Under the pieces are notes generated by a model, which did no database searches, was not told where the DNA came from, and saw only the letters and a list, made by a program, of their open reading frames with translations. Of a stretch of 64,000 nucleotides of DNA, positions 1 through 10,954 are shown one piece after another (within the stretch, counting starts at the first letter, position 1; the number at the start of each line of letters is the position of its first letter). The DNA comes from Aphidius gifuensis (lineage: Eukaryota > Arthropoda > Insecta > Hymenoptera > Braconidae), in assembly GCF_014905175.1 (NCBI RefSeq), contig NC_057793.1, forward strand, positions 6,076,001-6,140,000, written 5' to 3'. The position numbers were made by a program, and so were the translations under genes.

Positions 1-40
1 AAAATTGTAGTTACTTATCATAATCATATTATTTTTTCAG

Positions 41-360
41 TTGAAATTTTCAACAAATCGAATTTGTACGCATTGTGAATTGCAAACAGATGAGAAAAAA
101 TGAAAAAAAAAAAGTTCGAATGCTTGGTCTCGATTGGATAAATTGTATATATATCTGTATAATATCAAGCGTTGTATATAACGGATATTTCTGGAGAGTA
201 GATGGAGTGTTTTTGCGCTGGAGTGTCTGGAAATACTGGAAAACGGTACAACGTCTTTTATGCTTGAATGATTTTATATATATCGATGATAAAAATGATC
301 TGGCTACTGGTATATACGACATGTTATTCGACATTCACATTTTTCCATCACTCTAATAAA
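41..360 (+). other. Candidate last exon with 3'UTR and poly(A) signal
   Basis: A good 3' splice site (T-rich tract then CAG, bases 25-40) is followed by a short open frame, 41-103, reading LKFSTNRICTHCELQTDEKK before a TGA. It contains a CxxC pair. An AATAAA hexamer follows at 355-360, a sensible distance for a short 3'UTR. The coding phase cannot be set because the preceding exon would lie outside the window; another frame also runs for about 11 codons before a stop. An overlapping open frame on each strand (50-334 and 75-356) shows that the island is simply less AT-rich than its surroundings. The protein is not recognised. If real, it is the tail of a plus-strand gene entering from the left. 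Confidence 0.2.
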
Positions 361-514
361 TTTATATTGACAATATTTTTTTACATTTTTTTTTTCCTGT
401 CTAGAAAAATTTTATTTTTCATTCGATTTGCATATATTTAGAAAAAAAAAACTGTCCAAGTTTTATTGACACCAAGCATCGAACAACTGACAATGAAAAT
501 ATTATACCAACTTG

Positions 515-588
515 GTATGTAAATTATTGTAAACTTTTCAGTAAAATCAATTGAAAGTCCGACACCCTTGGAATTGAATGCACTTTAG
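515..588 (+). other. Splice-like motifs and a short frame
   Basis: A GTATGT donor-like motif at 515 and a T-rich CAG acceptor-like motif at 540-541 are followed by a frame (544-588) reading KSIESPTPLELNAL and a stop. The enclosed 27-base interval is too short for a normal insect intron, so the two sites cannot pair with each other. The acceptor alone could serve a last exon whose donor lies outside. The protein is not recognised. Confidence 0.1.
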
Positions 589-1358
589 TTTGTGAAAACA
601 TTTTCTGATAATAGGCAAAAGCCAATTTGCTTATTCCTGTTCAATTTTGAAGAGCCGTTTTAAACTTTATATATACCATTTTTATTTATTTTTTTTTTTT
701 TTTTATCCTTTACTATTTCATCTTGATTTACGGTAAATTCATGCGTTTTCTCGTTTAACTTTGAGGGCTTTAAGAAAACTTGGGGAAAAACAATTGTTCA
801 AGGATATAATTTAAAGCGTGTCTGGTCATAAACTCTTCAAACAATATTAATGATTTACTTTTAATATTTATGGTCAAATTTAAATTATTAATTACATAAT
901 TTAAAAATAAATCTAAAGATATATAATTAACATAAATTATACAGTTCAATTGGAGATGCAGTAAGTATATATACTAATCAATAGTTTTGCTGTAAAGTAA
1001 TTTTGACAAACTGTAAATCACATCATATGCATTAATGCTTCGAATGGATTATATATTAGTTGAACTGATTTGACAATTGCTAAATCCTTACACAGAGAAT
1101 TCAAGTTTAATTATGTAACAAGCAAAATGATATGATATTATATGAAAGCGTTTGGTGTGTTAAACAAACACATCTAATGTATATAAGCTGTTTTAATTTT
1201 TTCTTGATTATTTTGTGAATAATTCAACGAATATTATCTCTGTTTATCACAAAATTTTACAATGACAAGCTTCAACATGAAATTATTGACATTTAAAGTT
1301 GCCATAGGCAATGTGAGATAATTTCAAAGCTACAATTGTGACAATAAATCGATACAAA
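589..1358. other. AT-rich non-coding stretch
   Basis: Unique AT-rich DNA with T runs near 690-705 and otherwise moderate complexity. I see no gene, repeat family or structured element in it. Confidence 0.7.
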
Positions 1359-1568
1359 ATGGTTTTGAATTCAGGAAAGATTAAACAGACTGAAATAATG
1401 TTTCTCAGATCTATGGCACTAACAAGGGATATACATTATTATTATACACACAAGTCAGTGAGAAATCTAGCTTCGTCAAATAGTAGGCAAAATAATATAT
1501 CCTCGCATATTAAAGCAAATTTCAAACTCAGAAACATAGTTTACACTAAAATTTCTCATCCAAACTAA
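1359..1568 (+). other. Candidate small ORF, 69 residues
   Basis: A complete ATG-to-TAA frame in a homopolymer-poor island. The start context is favourable (A at -3, G at +4), and the same frame is open a further seven codons upstream. The product would be basic and hydrophilic (MVLNSGKIKQTE at the start, KISHPN at the end), with no signal peptide, membrane segment or Cys pattern. No family is recognised. No TATA box or poly(A) hexamer is well placed. It could equally be an open stretch inside a non-coding transcript or a conserved element. Confidence 0.18.
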
Positions 1569-1930
1569 TAATTGTTTGCATATATAATTTTATGTACATA
1601 TATGCATTTGGATCATTATACAAGGTAAATTTATTTTTTATTTTTTTTTAATAATGACATGACTGTAAATATCTTGGTCACAATTATCTAAACAAAAATA
1701 TACAACAACAAGTGTTAAGATAAAAAAAAAAAATAGTATTTATTTTGTTTTTTAATGATAAAAGTAAATTTAAATTTTTAAAAAAAATAAATAAATTTTT
1801 AAATGAAATATTTATTTAAAATACTTGTATTGATTTTGTAATAATAAATTTCAATAATAAAAATATTTTTAATTTGTATTTGTTGATTAAATAATTTTGA
1901 AAAAAATATTATTTGTATTATGTACGGTAG

Positions 1931-2031
1931 ACGAGAGTCAAAGAAGAGGTCAATGGTCTTTTTACGACAAAAAACTTATACACAAACTAATATCGTATTA
2001 CATTGTATATGGCTTCTATTCCCCTAGACAA
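1931..2031 (+). other. Candidate internal exon, 33 codons
   Basis: A less AT-rich block between very AT-rich flanks. It is bordered by an acceptor-like TAG (1928-1930) and a donor-like GTATTC (2032-2037). Two leftover bases are followed by 33 open codons starting ESQRRGQWSFYDKK and ending YGFYSPRQ, giving entry phase 2 and exit phase 0. The acceptor lacks a strong pyrimidine tract. The frame stays open on both sides (1897-2097). The composition is protein-like, but the domain is unknown. Confidence 0.2.
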
Positions 2032-2097
2032 GTATTCAGTAAAATCTCATTTACAAGCAGATCCCGTGACGTTAAAATAAAAAATAAAAATAAATAA

Positions 2098-2636
2098 AAA
2101 ATAATAATAACATAAATATATGAATACATATAAAAATAATAACATCAAAATGAAAATTCAAAGAATGAATAGTTAGTTGTCCCGTTAATGAGCAGACATC
2201 CTTATTTTTTATTTTTTTATTTTTGATCTAGCCATGTGCCTAGCATTCCCGCCCCATTTTTATTTCCTCTACACATCCTGCGCATATATATGTGAATCCC
2301 ATTTTAAAAAAAATATTAAATATCATAAATAACGAGGGAAGAACATAGATAAAATATCAAAAAATAAATAAATAAATAAACACATGCACCATATGCATTT
2401 GACAATCAAGAACATCTAATTAAAATTTTTCTTCATAAAAATAAACCCAACTACTATTAAAAACCATCAGATAATAAAAAAATATTTAAAATGTAAAATA
2501 AATTAATAAAAAAAAATAAATTAAAAAATACTTTTTTAAATTTAAATAAAATAGTACAATCATATGGATGATAATAAATGCAAACTAGGCAAGGTGGTAA
2601 ATGCGTGTGTATATATATTTTTTTTTTTTTCTTTTT
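2098..2636. other. AT-rich non-coding stretch
   Basis: AAAT-type low-complexity DNA with a slightly richer patch at 2230-2290 (TAGCCATGTGCCTAGCATTC region). Nothing gene-like is visible. Confidence 0.7.
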
Positions 2637-2870
2637 TTATATGATACGAAGAGTGTACAAATTTAAACTATATCTCTGGATGGTATTCTCAGTGCAGAAG
2701 CCATTAGAAAATTTGCTCGATAAAAAAAAATATACATAAAACGAGGGGATGAAATGATTCCCTCGTGTGTGGATCTCTTCCTCTCTTGCTCTCTCATAAC
2801 ACCCAAGAGTTTTACGTGCACAAAATAAGACAAGAAAAAGAAGATTACCTCTGTGATACTTATGGTTCAT
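2637..2870 (-). other. Candidate small ORF, 77 residues, hydrophobic N-terminus
   Basis: A complete ATG-to-TAA minus-strand frame. Residues 1-8 are hydrophilic and basic, residues 9-18 are hydrophobic (NLLFLVLFCA), and an acidic and basic stretch (YERAREEEIHTRGN) follows. This could be a signal peptide or anchor, but the hydrophobic core is short. Four Cys lie at residues 17, 24, 59 and outside any known spacing that I recognise. A donor-like AGAG/GTAATC falls after codon 7, so the island could instead be split. No homologue is recognised. Confidence 0.17.
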
Positions 2871-2895
2871 ATCTGCATTTGGTTTTGCACCATTT

Positions 2896-2910
2896 CACAC
2901 ACACACACAC
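2896..2910. repeat. (CA)n microsatellite
   Basis: An uninterrupted run of seven and a half CA units. Confidence 0.95.
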
Positions 2911-3123
2911 TTTTACTATATGCATATATTAAACCATAATCACAAAATCGTTTTTACAATAGCATTAATTTAATTTATATATTTTTATTAAATGATATCT
3001 GAGTGGGTGTGTCTACAGTGGCCTCGTTAAATAATTGCTACATATTTTATAATATTTTTCCTTTGGGATAAGCTTGTGCGTGCAGCCACTGATCCTAAAG
3101 AAAAAAAAAAAAAAAATTTAAGG

Positions 3124-3162
3124 TATATAACCGGTAGAATTATTTATCTATCCTCGTCATTC
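3124..3162 (+). promoter_or_regulatory. Possible core promoter: TATA box plus initiator
   Basis: TATATAA at 3124-3130 is followed by TCATTC at 3157-3162, which matches the arthropod initiator consensus TCAKTY. The predicted +1 A is at 3159, 35 bases after the first T of the TATA box; the usual spacing is nearer 30. An ATG frame begins 15 bases downstream. TATA-like strings are very common in this window, so only the pairing with an initiator and the following frame makes it notable. Confidence 0.2.
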
Positions 3163-3173
3163 GCACTTGTCAG

Positions 3174-3299
3174 ATGGTTGGCGTAACCTTTCTTTCCTTC
3201 CTGCTGTTTTATATATCCTCACCTCAAATTTATTATTCAATTCCATTAACGTCCGGCTTCATTTTACGCAAACTATATGTTAAACCATTTTTATCCTAA
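3174..3299 (+). other. Candidate small secreted or membrane peptide ORF, 41 residues
   Basis: An ATG-to-TAA frame directly after the TATA and initiator pair. It opens MVGVTFLSFLLFYISSPQ, which has the length and hydrophobicity of a signal peptide or single membrane span but lacks a basic n-region. The rest is mixed, with a basic patch (FILRKLYVK). There is G at +4 but C at -3. No family is recognised. The T-rich background makes hydrophobic codons likely by chance. Confidence 0.18.
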
Positions 3300-3479
3300 A
3301 TATACATTAACTGGACTTTCAAAACAACAAAGAAAAGACAATATCGTTTTAATACTCTTGTTTTTATTTTTTTTTTTTACTCATTTTCTTTATACTCTTG
3401 CTCAATATGTTTTTCTATTTTTTCTAATTTTTTTTTTTCCTGTTTCTCATTTACGTTTTATCCTTAGCCGCAGACAATA

Positions 3480-4300
3480 AATTACGGAAATAAATAAAAA
3501 ATCGATATCACTATAATTGACTGAACAGATAATCCGTTATAAATTCATTTTTAAATTTTTTAAAAGCATAAAATACATTATTCAATTATACATGGAAAAT
3601 TGCAATCAATTTTAGTGGAAAAATAAATTTTAAATTTTTTTATAAAATATATAAAACGGTAATTAAAATAAAATAATAATTTATGATCAGATATATTTAG
3701 TTTTTTTTTTTTATTATTCAATTATTATTTATCTGTATATAGAAAATATAATAAATATTTTTGATTGTTTTTTTTTTTTAAATATATTTTTTATGTCCAT
3801 CGACCATCAAGATAATACGTATATTAACGGTGTAAAAAAAATAAAATAAAGATAAATGAGAATGCTGTGAATAATGTACCAATTTATAGTATAATTCTGA
3901 GGGTTATTTGTATCAATCGATAAAACCCTTGACCGAGTTTGTTACTTTTTATACTGTGCGATGTAATCGTGTGTCCACTATAACGACCCACTTACGAGAA
4001 AAAAATAAAATAAAAATTTCTAACGAATAAATTACAAATGGCGTCATTCGTAGTAAAAAAAAAAAAAAAATAAACATTTGCATGCACATAATTTACTAGG
4101 TTATTATTATTTTATAAAACATTTTTCTTGCGACACTTTGCTCGTGCAACAAAATTATGAATTAATTATATTTCCATAAAATTATGATATAAAAAACTTT
4201 TTAATATAATAAAATATAGTTTTAAAAGAAAAAAAAAAGGTAAAATTTTGAAAAATAGATTATAGGTTAATATGTGTAGTTAAATATTTCATCAAAAATT
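3480..4300. other. AT-rich non-coding stretch
   Basis: Dense A and T runs (for example 3700-3715, 3767-3778, 4055-4069). A moderately complex patch at 3860-4000 has no open frame of note. Confidence 0.7.
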
Positions 4301-4304
4301 AATA

Positions 4305-4493
4305 ATGAATAAAGTTGATGCAAATTTTAAGTTGATCTTTCTCTCTTATCACTCGACACTTTTACTTCCGGGGATTTTAGTTGATCGTATAAATGACCTC
4401 GCTTTTTCCGCCGGATATTCTGATTTGTATCATCATCCATATTTACATTTTTGTTCCCCTCTTTGCAATATTCATTCATCTCTCGTGTTATGA
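4305..4493 (+). other. Candidate small ORF, 62 residues (plus strand of a dual-strand open island)
   Basis: A complete ATG-to-TGA frame with a balanced, protein-like composition: MNKVDANFKLIFLSYHS at the start and SPLCNIHSSLVL at the end, with two nearby Cys. It overlaps a minus-strand frame that also looks protein-like. At most one can be real, and a conserved non-coding element would explain both. No domain is recognised. Confidence 0.15.
4327..4479 (-). other. Candidate small ORF, 50 residues (minus strand of the same island)
   Basis: An ATG-to-TAA frame with G at -3. It is very hydrophilic: acidic in the middle (NMDDDTNQN), then a dibasic cluster (RRKKRGH), then a Lys/Glu/Ser tail. It contains no phenylalanine, unlike the poly-Phe frames that T runs produce here, and its codons are mixed. 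The same frame stays open upstream to 4629 without another ATG. RRKK could be a processing or nuclear-localisation site. No homologue is recognised. Confidence 0.22.
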
Positions 4494-4597
4494 TAGATAA
4501 ACGCGTTAAATTATTAATTTTTTTACTTCTTTTTTTACCGCACCTATCAGACAATATTAGGCTGATAATTAAATAATGATTCGCATAAATATACACT

Positions 4598-4870
4598 GTG
4601 TGTTTGGCAAACAAAGTTAAAACTGCCAAAAAAAAATTTAATTATCACGCACTGAGTATTTATATAAACGGCCCAAGGAGGAGGCATTATTATTTTATTT
4701 TTTTTTTTCATGAGGACAATAATGATCGAAGCCATCACCTCTGCGTTAGGGCGTTAGATCAAAAATGTTTACGAGCGCATGCCTTCATGGCAAATTATTA
4801 CACAGCACGAATAGCCTATAGCAATAACTCTTGTCCCAGAAGAATGAAAAAAACATTAAACTATATATAA
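4598..4870 (+). other. Candidate coding remnant, about 90 open codons
   Basis: This open frame lacks an early ATG. Its second half (from about 4711) is protein-like: HEDNNDRSHHLCVRALDQK, then three more Cys or Met-rich turns, then a TAA after TLNYI. With the two preceding frames it makes 4300-4870 the broadest coding-like block in the first 10 kb. It could be a degraded mobile-element or gene fragment, but no reverse transcriptase, integrase or transposase motif is visible. Confidence 0.13.
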
Positions 4871-5998
4871 TACATGTAATAAAAAAATAATAATCTAAAT
4901 GAAATGAATTTACAAAAAAATAAAAAACATTTAAATACTCGAGGGTAAAAAAGATATAAAACTTGAGAGAAATTAGTCATTTCATTAATGTAATTTTCAA
5001 TTTATTTTTTATCCAGAAAATTAACAGATGTCACACTAAACCCTCAAGAGAATTATTGGATAATAATTAAGACTGATGAATAAAAAAAAAAAAAAAAGGT
5101 TAGACATAAAAAGTAAAAGAAAATTAATTAAAATTGCGTTAATACCGATTCACTTTGACATTTTTGATGATAATATACGGAGATGGTAAAAATTTTACGA
5201 CATTGACAAGTTTTGGATTTTACGACACCACTAATTTTCAAGTTTCATTAATGTGAAAACACTTGTTCATTTTTCATTACAAGATTTATAATAAAAGCAA
5301 AAATTTTCTTGGTCAAGATGAAAAAAAGTAAAAGGATCATTTATTGAATTGACAATTAAAATCTACATCATGCCAACAACAAAAATATGTTTAAAATTTG
5401 GCAATTTACCAAGTTGTTTATATTGTTGCTAAAATCTCGTTAAAAATCACACTTTTCATGTAAAAAATTATTTGAAATTCAACAACTACAAAGTGTTTAT
5501 TAAATATTTCCAACTGATCTACCATAAATTTATCCCGTTCAAAAAGTTCCGTTTGTTTTTTTTTTTGTAAACATCATTTTACGGCTGACAGTATAAATAG
5601 GTTTTAAAATTTCTTTTTTCATCAAAATGTTATGACTTTTTTCATGAGAACAACAATAATACTTTAATGCTCTGCAATCATCAATAATTTGTACAACCAT
5701 TGGATTCTTTTGTCGAAAAAAAATTCTCATAAAATTAAATTCCAAGAAAATAAATTAACATTGTAGTAGTAATTGATACTGAATGATCCTTCATAAAAGT
5801 AACAGTAAAATAATTATTAAAAACAAACCAAAAAAAAAAGACTAAATAAATTCTTTAAATTTATATATTATTATGTTTTATTTGAAATTTTTTATAATGC
5901 AGTTGCAGAAAAAAAAAATAAAATACAAGTACATGCAAATAAAAAGAAAATAAAAAAAAAAAAGTTTAATGAATAATAAAAAATTTGCTTCCAGATCA
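4871..5998. other. AT-rich non-coding stretch
   Basis: Unique AT-rich sequence with poly(A) near 5083-5097 and 5939-5962. A minus-strand frame at 5539-5745 is short and not convincing. Nothing else is seen. Confidence 0.65.
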
Positions 5999-6181
5999 TT
6001 AGGCATTTAACCGACAGTCACATTGATTCAGTATAGTCTGAATGAAGTATAAAGTAAATGGAAAGTACTGTATATACTCAAAGTAGTTTTTGGATGTACT
6101 TCCTGTATTGTTAGAGAGTGTAGAGTAACGGAAGAGAGAATTGTAGTAGTTAAAGTTGTAACCGCAAAAAGCCTTTTTCAT
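5999..6181 (-). other. Candidate small ORF, 60 residues
   Basis: A complete ATG-to-TAA frame. Many codons end in C (TAC for Tyr, AAC for Asn), which is unusual in DNA this AT-rich and is the main reason to list it. The protein would be Tyr/Asn/Ser-rich, starting MKKAFCGYNFNYYN and ending with Cys-Asp-Cys near the C-terminus. The C-ending bias could simply reflect G-rich patches on the plus strand. No family is recognised. Confidence 0.15.
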
Positions 6182-6446
6182 CGTTTAAAAGCGGAAAAGT
6201 CAGAGTGCAGAACGCGCCAAGCTGCTACAATTTTCTAAAACCATTTTAAAATATAAACTATATGCATCTGAAGAGAGTGAGATAGCTAAGATGAAAGTTT
6301 AATATTTGTAAATATTTTTGAATGTTTTTTAACGATATTATGATAGTTTGTTAAAATTAGATATGTTGTTGTTGGTTTAATTCGCATTGCTTCATTGTAA
6401 TTAGTAATTACAAATTGTACAAAATCCCTAGAGCAACAAAGTAGAG

Positions 6447-6481
6447 TTGGACAGTATAAATTTATACAGTTACTTGTCCAA
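6447..6481. repeat. Nested palindrome
   Basis: Perfect 7-bp arms (TTGGACA at 6447-6453, TGTCCAA at 6475-6481) enclose a perfect 14-bp palindrome, GTATAAATTTATAC, at 6454-6467. The outer stem could fold as a hairpin, and the inner palindrome could be a dimeric protein-binding site. Confidence 0.85.
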
Positions 6482-9400
6482 TGTCGTTGTGTCTTTGAAA
6501 TTTAACGTGAGGAAGTACCAACTTTGCAATGATTTTCATGCTAACCTATGGCAGAAAAAGTTTATAATTTGTGACTTGAATTCAAGTGACTTGTTCTTTC
6601 ACAAAGTATATATAACCATTTAATATAATTTTACTATCTTTTCTCATTCTTAAATCAGCTACTGTAGCTATCAAGATAAGTATATAAACATTTATTCAAA
6701 TAGCACGTGAGTTTGACTTTATATCTTATTTAAATCTACATATTATTTTCAAAAATTTTACTATTATTTCTTAATCATTATTAACAAATTCACCTGGAAA
6801 TTTATTTGTTATACTTATTTTAAATTTTTTGGTATATATTGATCACAAATCTTATAATTTTATACCAACAAAGAAAATTTATCAAAGCGATATATATTTC
6901 ATTGGTTTCTTATCGTGATTAATCCATCGATAAAAAGACACTCCCGCATGACTTCTCACTTTTCGAACGACTCCTGGGAACTCATGTCTTATCCACTATT
7001 TTTTTTTTTAGATTTTTTTTTTTTATCCAAGTAAGAAACTAAGTAAGCATCTGCAAAAGTCATTCCAACAAAACGTGACTTAAATTTTCCGTAAAACTTT
7101 TTAGATTTATTATTTTGTCAATTTGTTTTATTTTTATTATTCTCTAATTCATATGTTTTTTTTTTCGAAATAATCTATTAAATGTATTATTACATTTTTA
7201 AAATAGTCACATGATATTTGCAAAATGTAAAATTTATATGTGCTTACGTGTTTGGGGTTAATAAATATTTATCTTTTTCGCATGCGACAAAAATAAAAAA
7301 ATAAAAGTGCGTTTCTATCAGCAGTATAAGTATATATTCGTGGACAAAAGAATAATATATAAAATTGCATCAACACATATACACGAATCAAGAAGAGAAA
7401 TAAAAAAGGGGAACACGATGGAATAAAATTTAATTGTGGTGATAATTAAGCCGACAATTACTGCAATGATATCATCTTGATAAATAAATATTTGAAGAAT
7501 TAAGATATCATTCAAAATATTATTCGAGTATGGAGCTAACAATATTATTAATAAACATGATGGATGATATAATTTGAAGAAATTATATTACTATAAATAA
7601 GGGCGTTGAAAAATATATATTTACATTTGATTTTAGCTGTATAGTTGACGTATCAGTGTGTGGTACCGGTCGATAAGGCGTGGTAAAATGTTGGTGCTTT
7701 TTTTTTTCATCATCATTGAAAGCTTCAGTGTGTTTGTGTTAAAATATTTTAGCTAATTTATTTTAGTGTGCGTGTGTTTATGTATACAATGATGATGATG
7801 TATATTATGGCAATACTTTGTGCTTGTTATAATTATATTGTTCATTGACACGCAAACCTGACAATCGTCTCGAAAAACTTATCAATCACGCACATATTTT
7901 TTTTTTCTCAAAATTTTATATATATTTATTATTGACCATTCATATTTATATTTTTGTATGTATATATTTAGAAAATTGCACTCGTGAAATCATACATATT
8001 AAATAACTTTTTTTCTTTACAAATAATTTGAATATTTTCTTTTTTTTTTTTTAACTTGCATGTTTTAATATATTAAAAATTTTTTTATTTTAAAATTAAC
8101 TTATATTTTTTAATCTTTATAAATTACTTTTTATAAAATTATTATTACAGATTGAATGAACTATTTTTTTTTATTTTTTAATAAATTAAAAATCACTTAA
8201 AAATATACTGAATTTTCATAACCACGTATTACGTTAAAAAATGAATCATTGAATATATTAAAACAAAATGTATGTTTACGCAAGTAATAAAACATTTTGC
8301 ACAAGTACTTTCTCGACACGAGCGATAAGTAGCTATATTTAAAAAAAAAAAAAAAAAAAACCTCGTATAATAGTCAATTTTTCTAGCATGAAATAGGCGT
8401 GAATTTTAAAGCTGTAATTTTTTTTATTTCATTTTAAAAAATATTTATTTAATTTTTTAAAAAATTTGTTATATATACTGTGTATGAATATAAATTATTA
8501 ATAAGATATACACAAGCCATAGTTGGTAATTCAAGTTTCATATACTGCACGTACAACAACGACCAGATTTATTCGCCTGCAGGGTTATATTCTCTCTAGC
8601 TCGTTGATCATATATATATACAAAAATATAATTACATGGTACACCAAAGAAAAAGATATATATCAAAAATCACCAGTATATACCAAGGAATACCAACATA
8701 TCGATTATATACTCAAATTATTTATTATTCACAATATGGCCACAACAAACACCAACGCAAACTTTGAATATTTCATAAAGAAAAAGAAAAAACATTATCG
8801 AAAAATAAAATATATATAAATATAAATAAACCAACGATTCAAATCATTACTATGAATTTTTTTTTCATCATAAAATTTACATTACAAAGATACATGAAAA
8901 TTTTTATGATAAAAAATGATCATGTTAAAAAATATATTTGAATATAAATAATGGCATACGTGTCTCGGCAATTAAATAGCGCATGAATGATCAAATTTTC
9001 ATAATCGTAATGATCCTATCATTAAACTTGCACCCCATATAACTCTCTCAATAAGGGTTGCATATAATTAAAGTGAATATATGTTATCCCCCAGTTCAAT
9101 TACTACAAAGCGTCAATTTTATTAACTGGAAATATATTATGTAAACAAAAGAAATGTTAAAATTATTTTTTGTTTTTTATAAAGACATTGTTTTATTTTA
9201 TATGTGTGAATTTAATTTATTTCAATTATTTAACAGTGTGTGTGTAATGTTTGAGCGAATAAATTTTATTTTGGAGTGAGGTGTATTTTCGTTGTTGAAA
9301 ATGTGTCGATTACTAAAATCTAGTGTTGAAATTGAGGGTGTACATGTGCATATAGTTTATGGCTTTCATGGGTTTAATTCAAGTAATTCAAGGTGTTGTC

Positions 9401-10837
9401 AAGAAGGGATTTAATATTAAATTTTTTAAATGCGTGACAATGTATCTTGTATATATCCGGGTGAGAAATGTATCATATTGAAGATAATACTGTTAATATT
9501 TATTGTTGTATATTAAAAGTAAAAATAATAATTTTAAAATGAAAATTATCTAGTGGAAAAAAATAGTTTTTCTTATTTATGTGCAATAGTATTATTTGTA
9601 AAATTAATTTTAAAATAAACTCAATTTAATTTCTTGTCTTTTACTTTTTATTATTATTATAAAAGAAAATAAAAATCACAGTAAATTAATTTTAAAATGA
9701 TTAGACTTCCAGCTGCATGTAGAAAAACAAATTAAAGAAATTGTGGACACCAGGGTAAAGAGAAACACAGTATATATAAGAGAGTTATGTTCCAGGATGT
9801 CACGGGAGATTCTAACAAAACGCAGGGACCAGATGAAAAAAAAAATATATATATGTATAAATAAAATCAAGGGTCAGAGAGAATAAAAAGTGGATGAAAA
9901 TAAAAAACTAAAAAAGAGGAAAATAAAATAAAAAATGTCACACTAACAAGTGAAGAGGAACGAGTAAAATTCGTTGTGACAAGAGGGAAGAGATGTTGAA
10001 AAAAAATAAAAAAACTTGGTTGTATATATGTATACATTTTTTGTATATGTGAATGTCATGTAACAATTTTTTCAAGTTGTTACTACAAAATTGGAGCATA
10101 TAAATTGTAAACTCGTTACGGGTGGCTATTATATCCACGAAAAATTATCGTTTTGTCGTTTCCGGATGGTTTTTAAGCATCCATTAACATCCGCTGTAAC
10201 AACTGTCGAGATTTTTTTCTATTTTTATGTGAGAAATATAGACACAAGAAGAAAACTCAATATCACTTGAGAATAAAAGACCACACACAAATCAATTATT
10301 TTTATTTTTTTTCCATCAAGTCATTGAGAGTATATTAAAACCTTGAATTTCTTCTCGAAATACATTTCCAAATGACTGATCACAAAGTGATTATATTTAT
10401 TTTTCAATATGTTAAATAAAAAAATAAAATACAACTTGTGTCAGGTAAAAAGTTACCTCTTAAATTGTTTATTATTATTTTTTTGTAATGACAAAATTTA
10501 AATGACCAATAAAATTAATAAAATGAGACATTCAATTTTCAAAATATAAAATGAAAAAAAAAATATATATTGTTAAAAATGAATAGAATATATTCATTCT
10601 GATATATATTTTTTCGAGCTGAATATATTTTTAATATTTTTCAAATTCTTTAGAAAATAAAAATAGTGAAAAAAAAAAAAACAGGTTGAATATTATACAG
10701 TGATGCTTGTTTAGGTACATGAGAAAACTTATGAAAAGTAGCTGTATGGTGACCAAAGAAGATAGATGCACATAAGCCTGCAGTATATATAAAAAAACAT
10801 ATATATGCAATTTCTTTTCATGGCTAAAAATATTTGA
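6482..10837. other. AT-rich non-coding stretch
   Basis: Long AT-rich matrix with many homopolymers. Slightly richer patches lie at 6950-7000, 7630-7700, 9000-9120 and 10140-10215; the last holds a GGATG/CATCC mini-hairpin. An open frame at 8523-8819 has no ATG near its start and ends in Lys-rich low complexity. No gene is supported. Confidence 0.6.
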
Positions 10838-10954
10838 TATACCTATAGGCAAGTTTTATATATATATCGTGAAGATGTTGGAGACTTACACATGTCTGCA
10901 CAAGAAGGCGACTTGATAACCGTCCGTTGTGTGAATATAATACGATACATTTAA
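10838..10954 (+). other. Candidate exon-like island, 38 open codons
   Basis: A homopolymer-poor block whose frame reads REDVGDLHMSAQEGDLITVR in its centre and ends NIIRYI-stop. An acceptor-like CTATAG ends at 10848. Possible donors (GTGTGA at about 10936) are weak. The string EGDLITV resembles a short loop seen in SH3 domains, but nothing else of that fold is present, so I draw no functional conclusion. Confidence 0.18.

Noticed and set aside
515..541. 27-base GTATGT...TTTTCAG micro-intron
   Set aside because: Shorter than any normal insect intron. The two sites are best treated separately.
10880..10940. EGDLITV, resembling an SH3 loop
   Set aside because: No other conserved SH3 positions (ALYD, WW, PxNY) are present in the short open frame.
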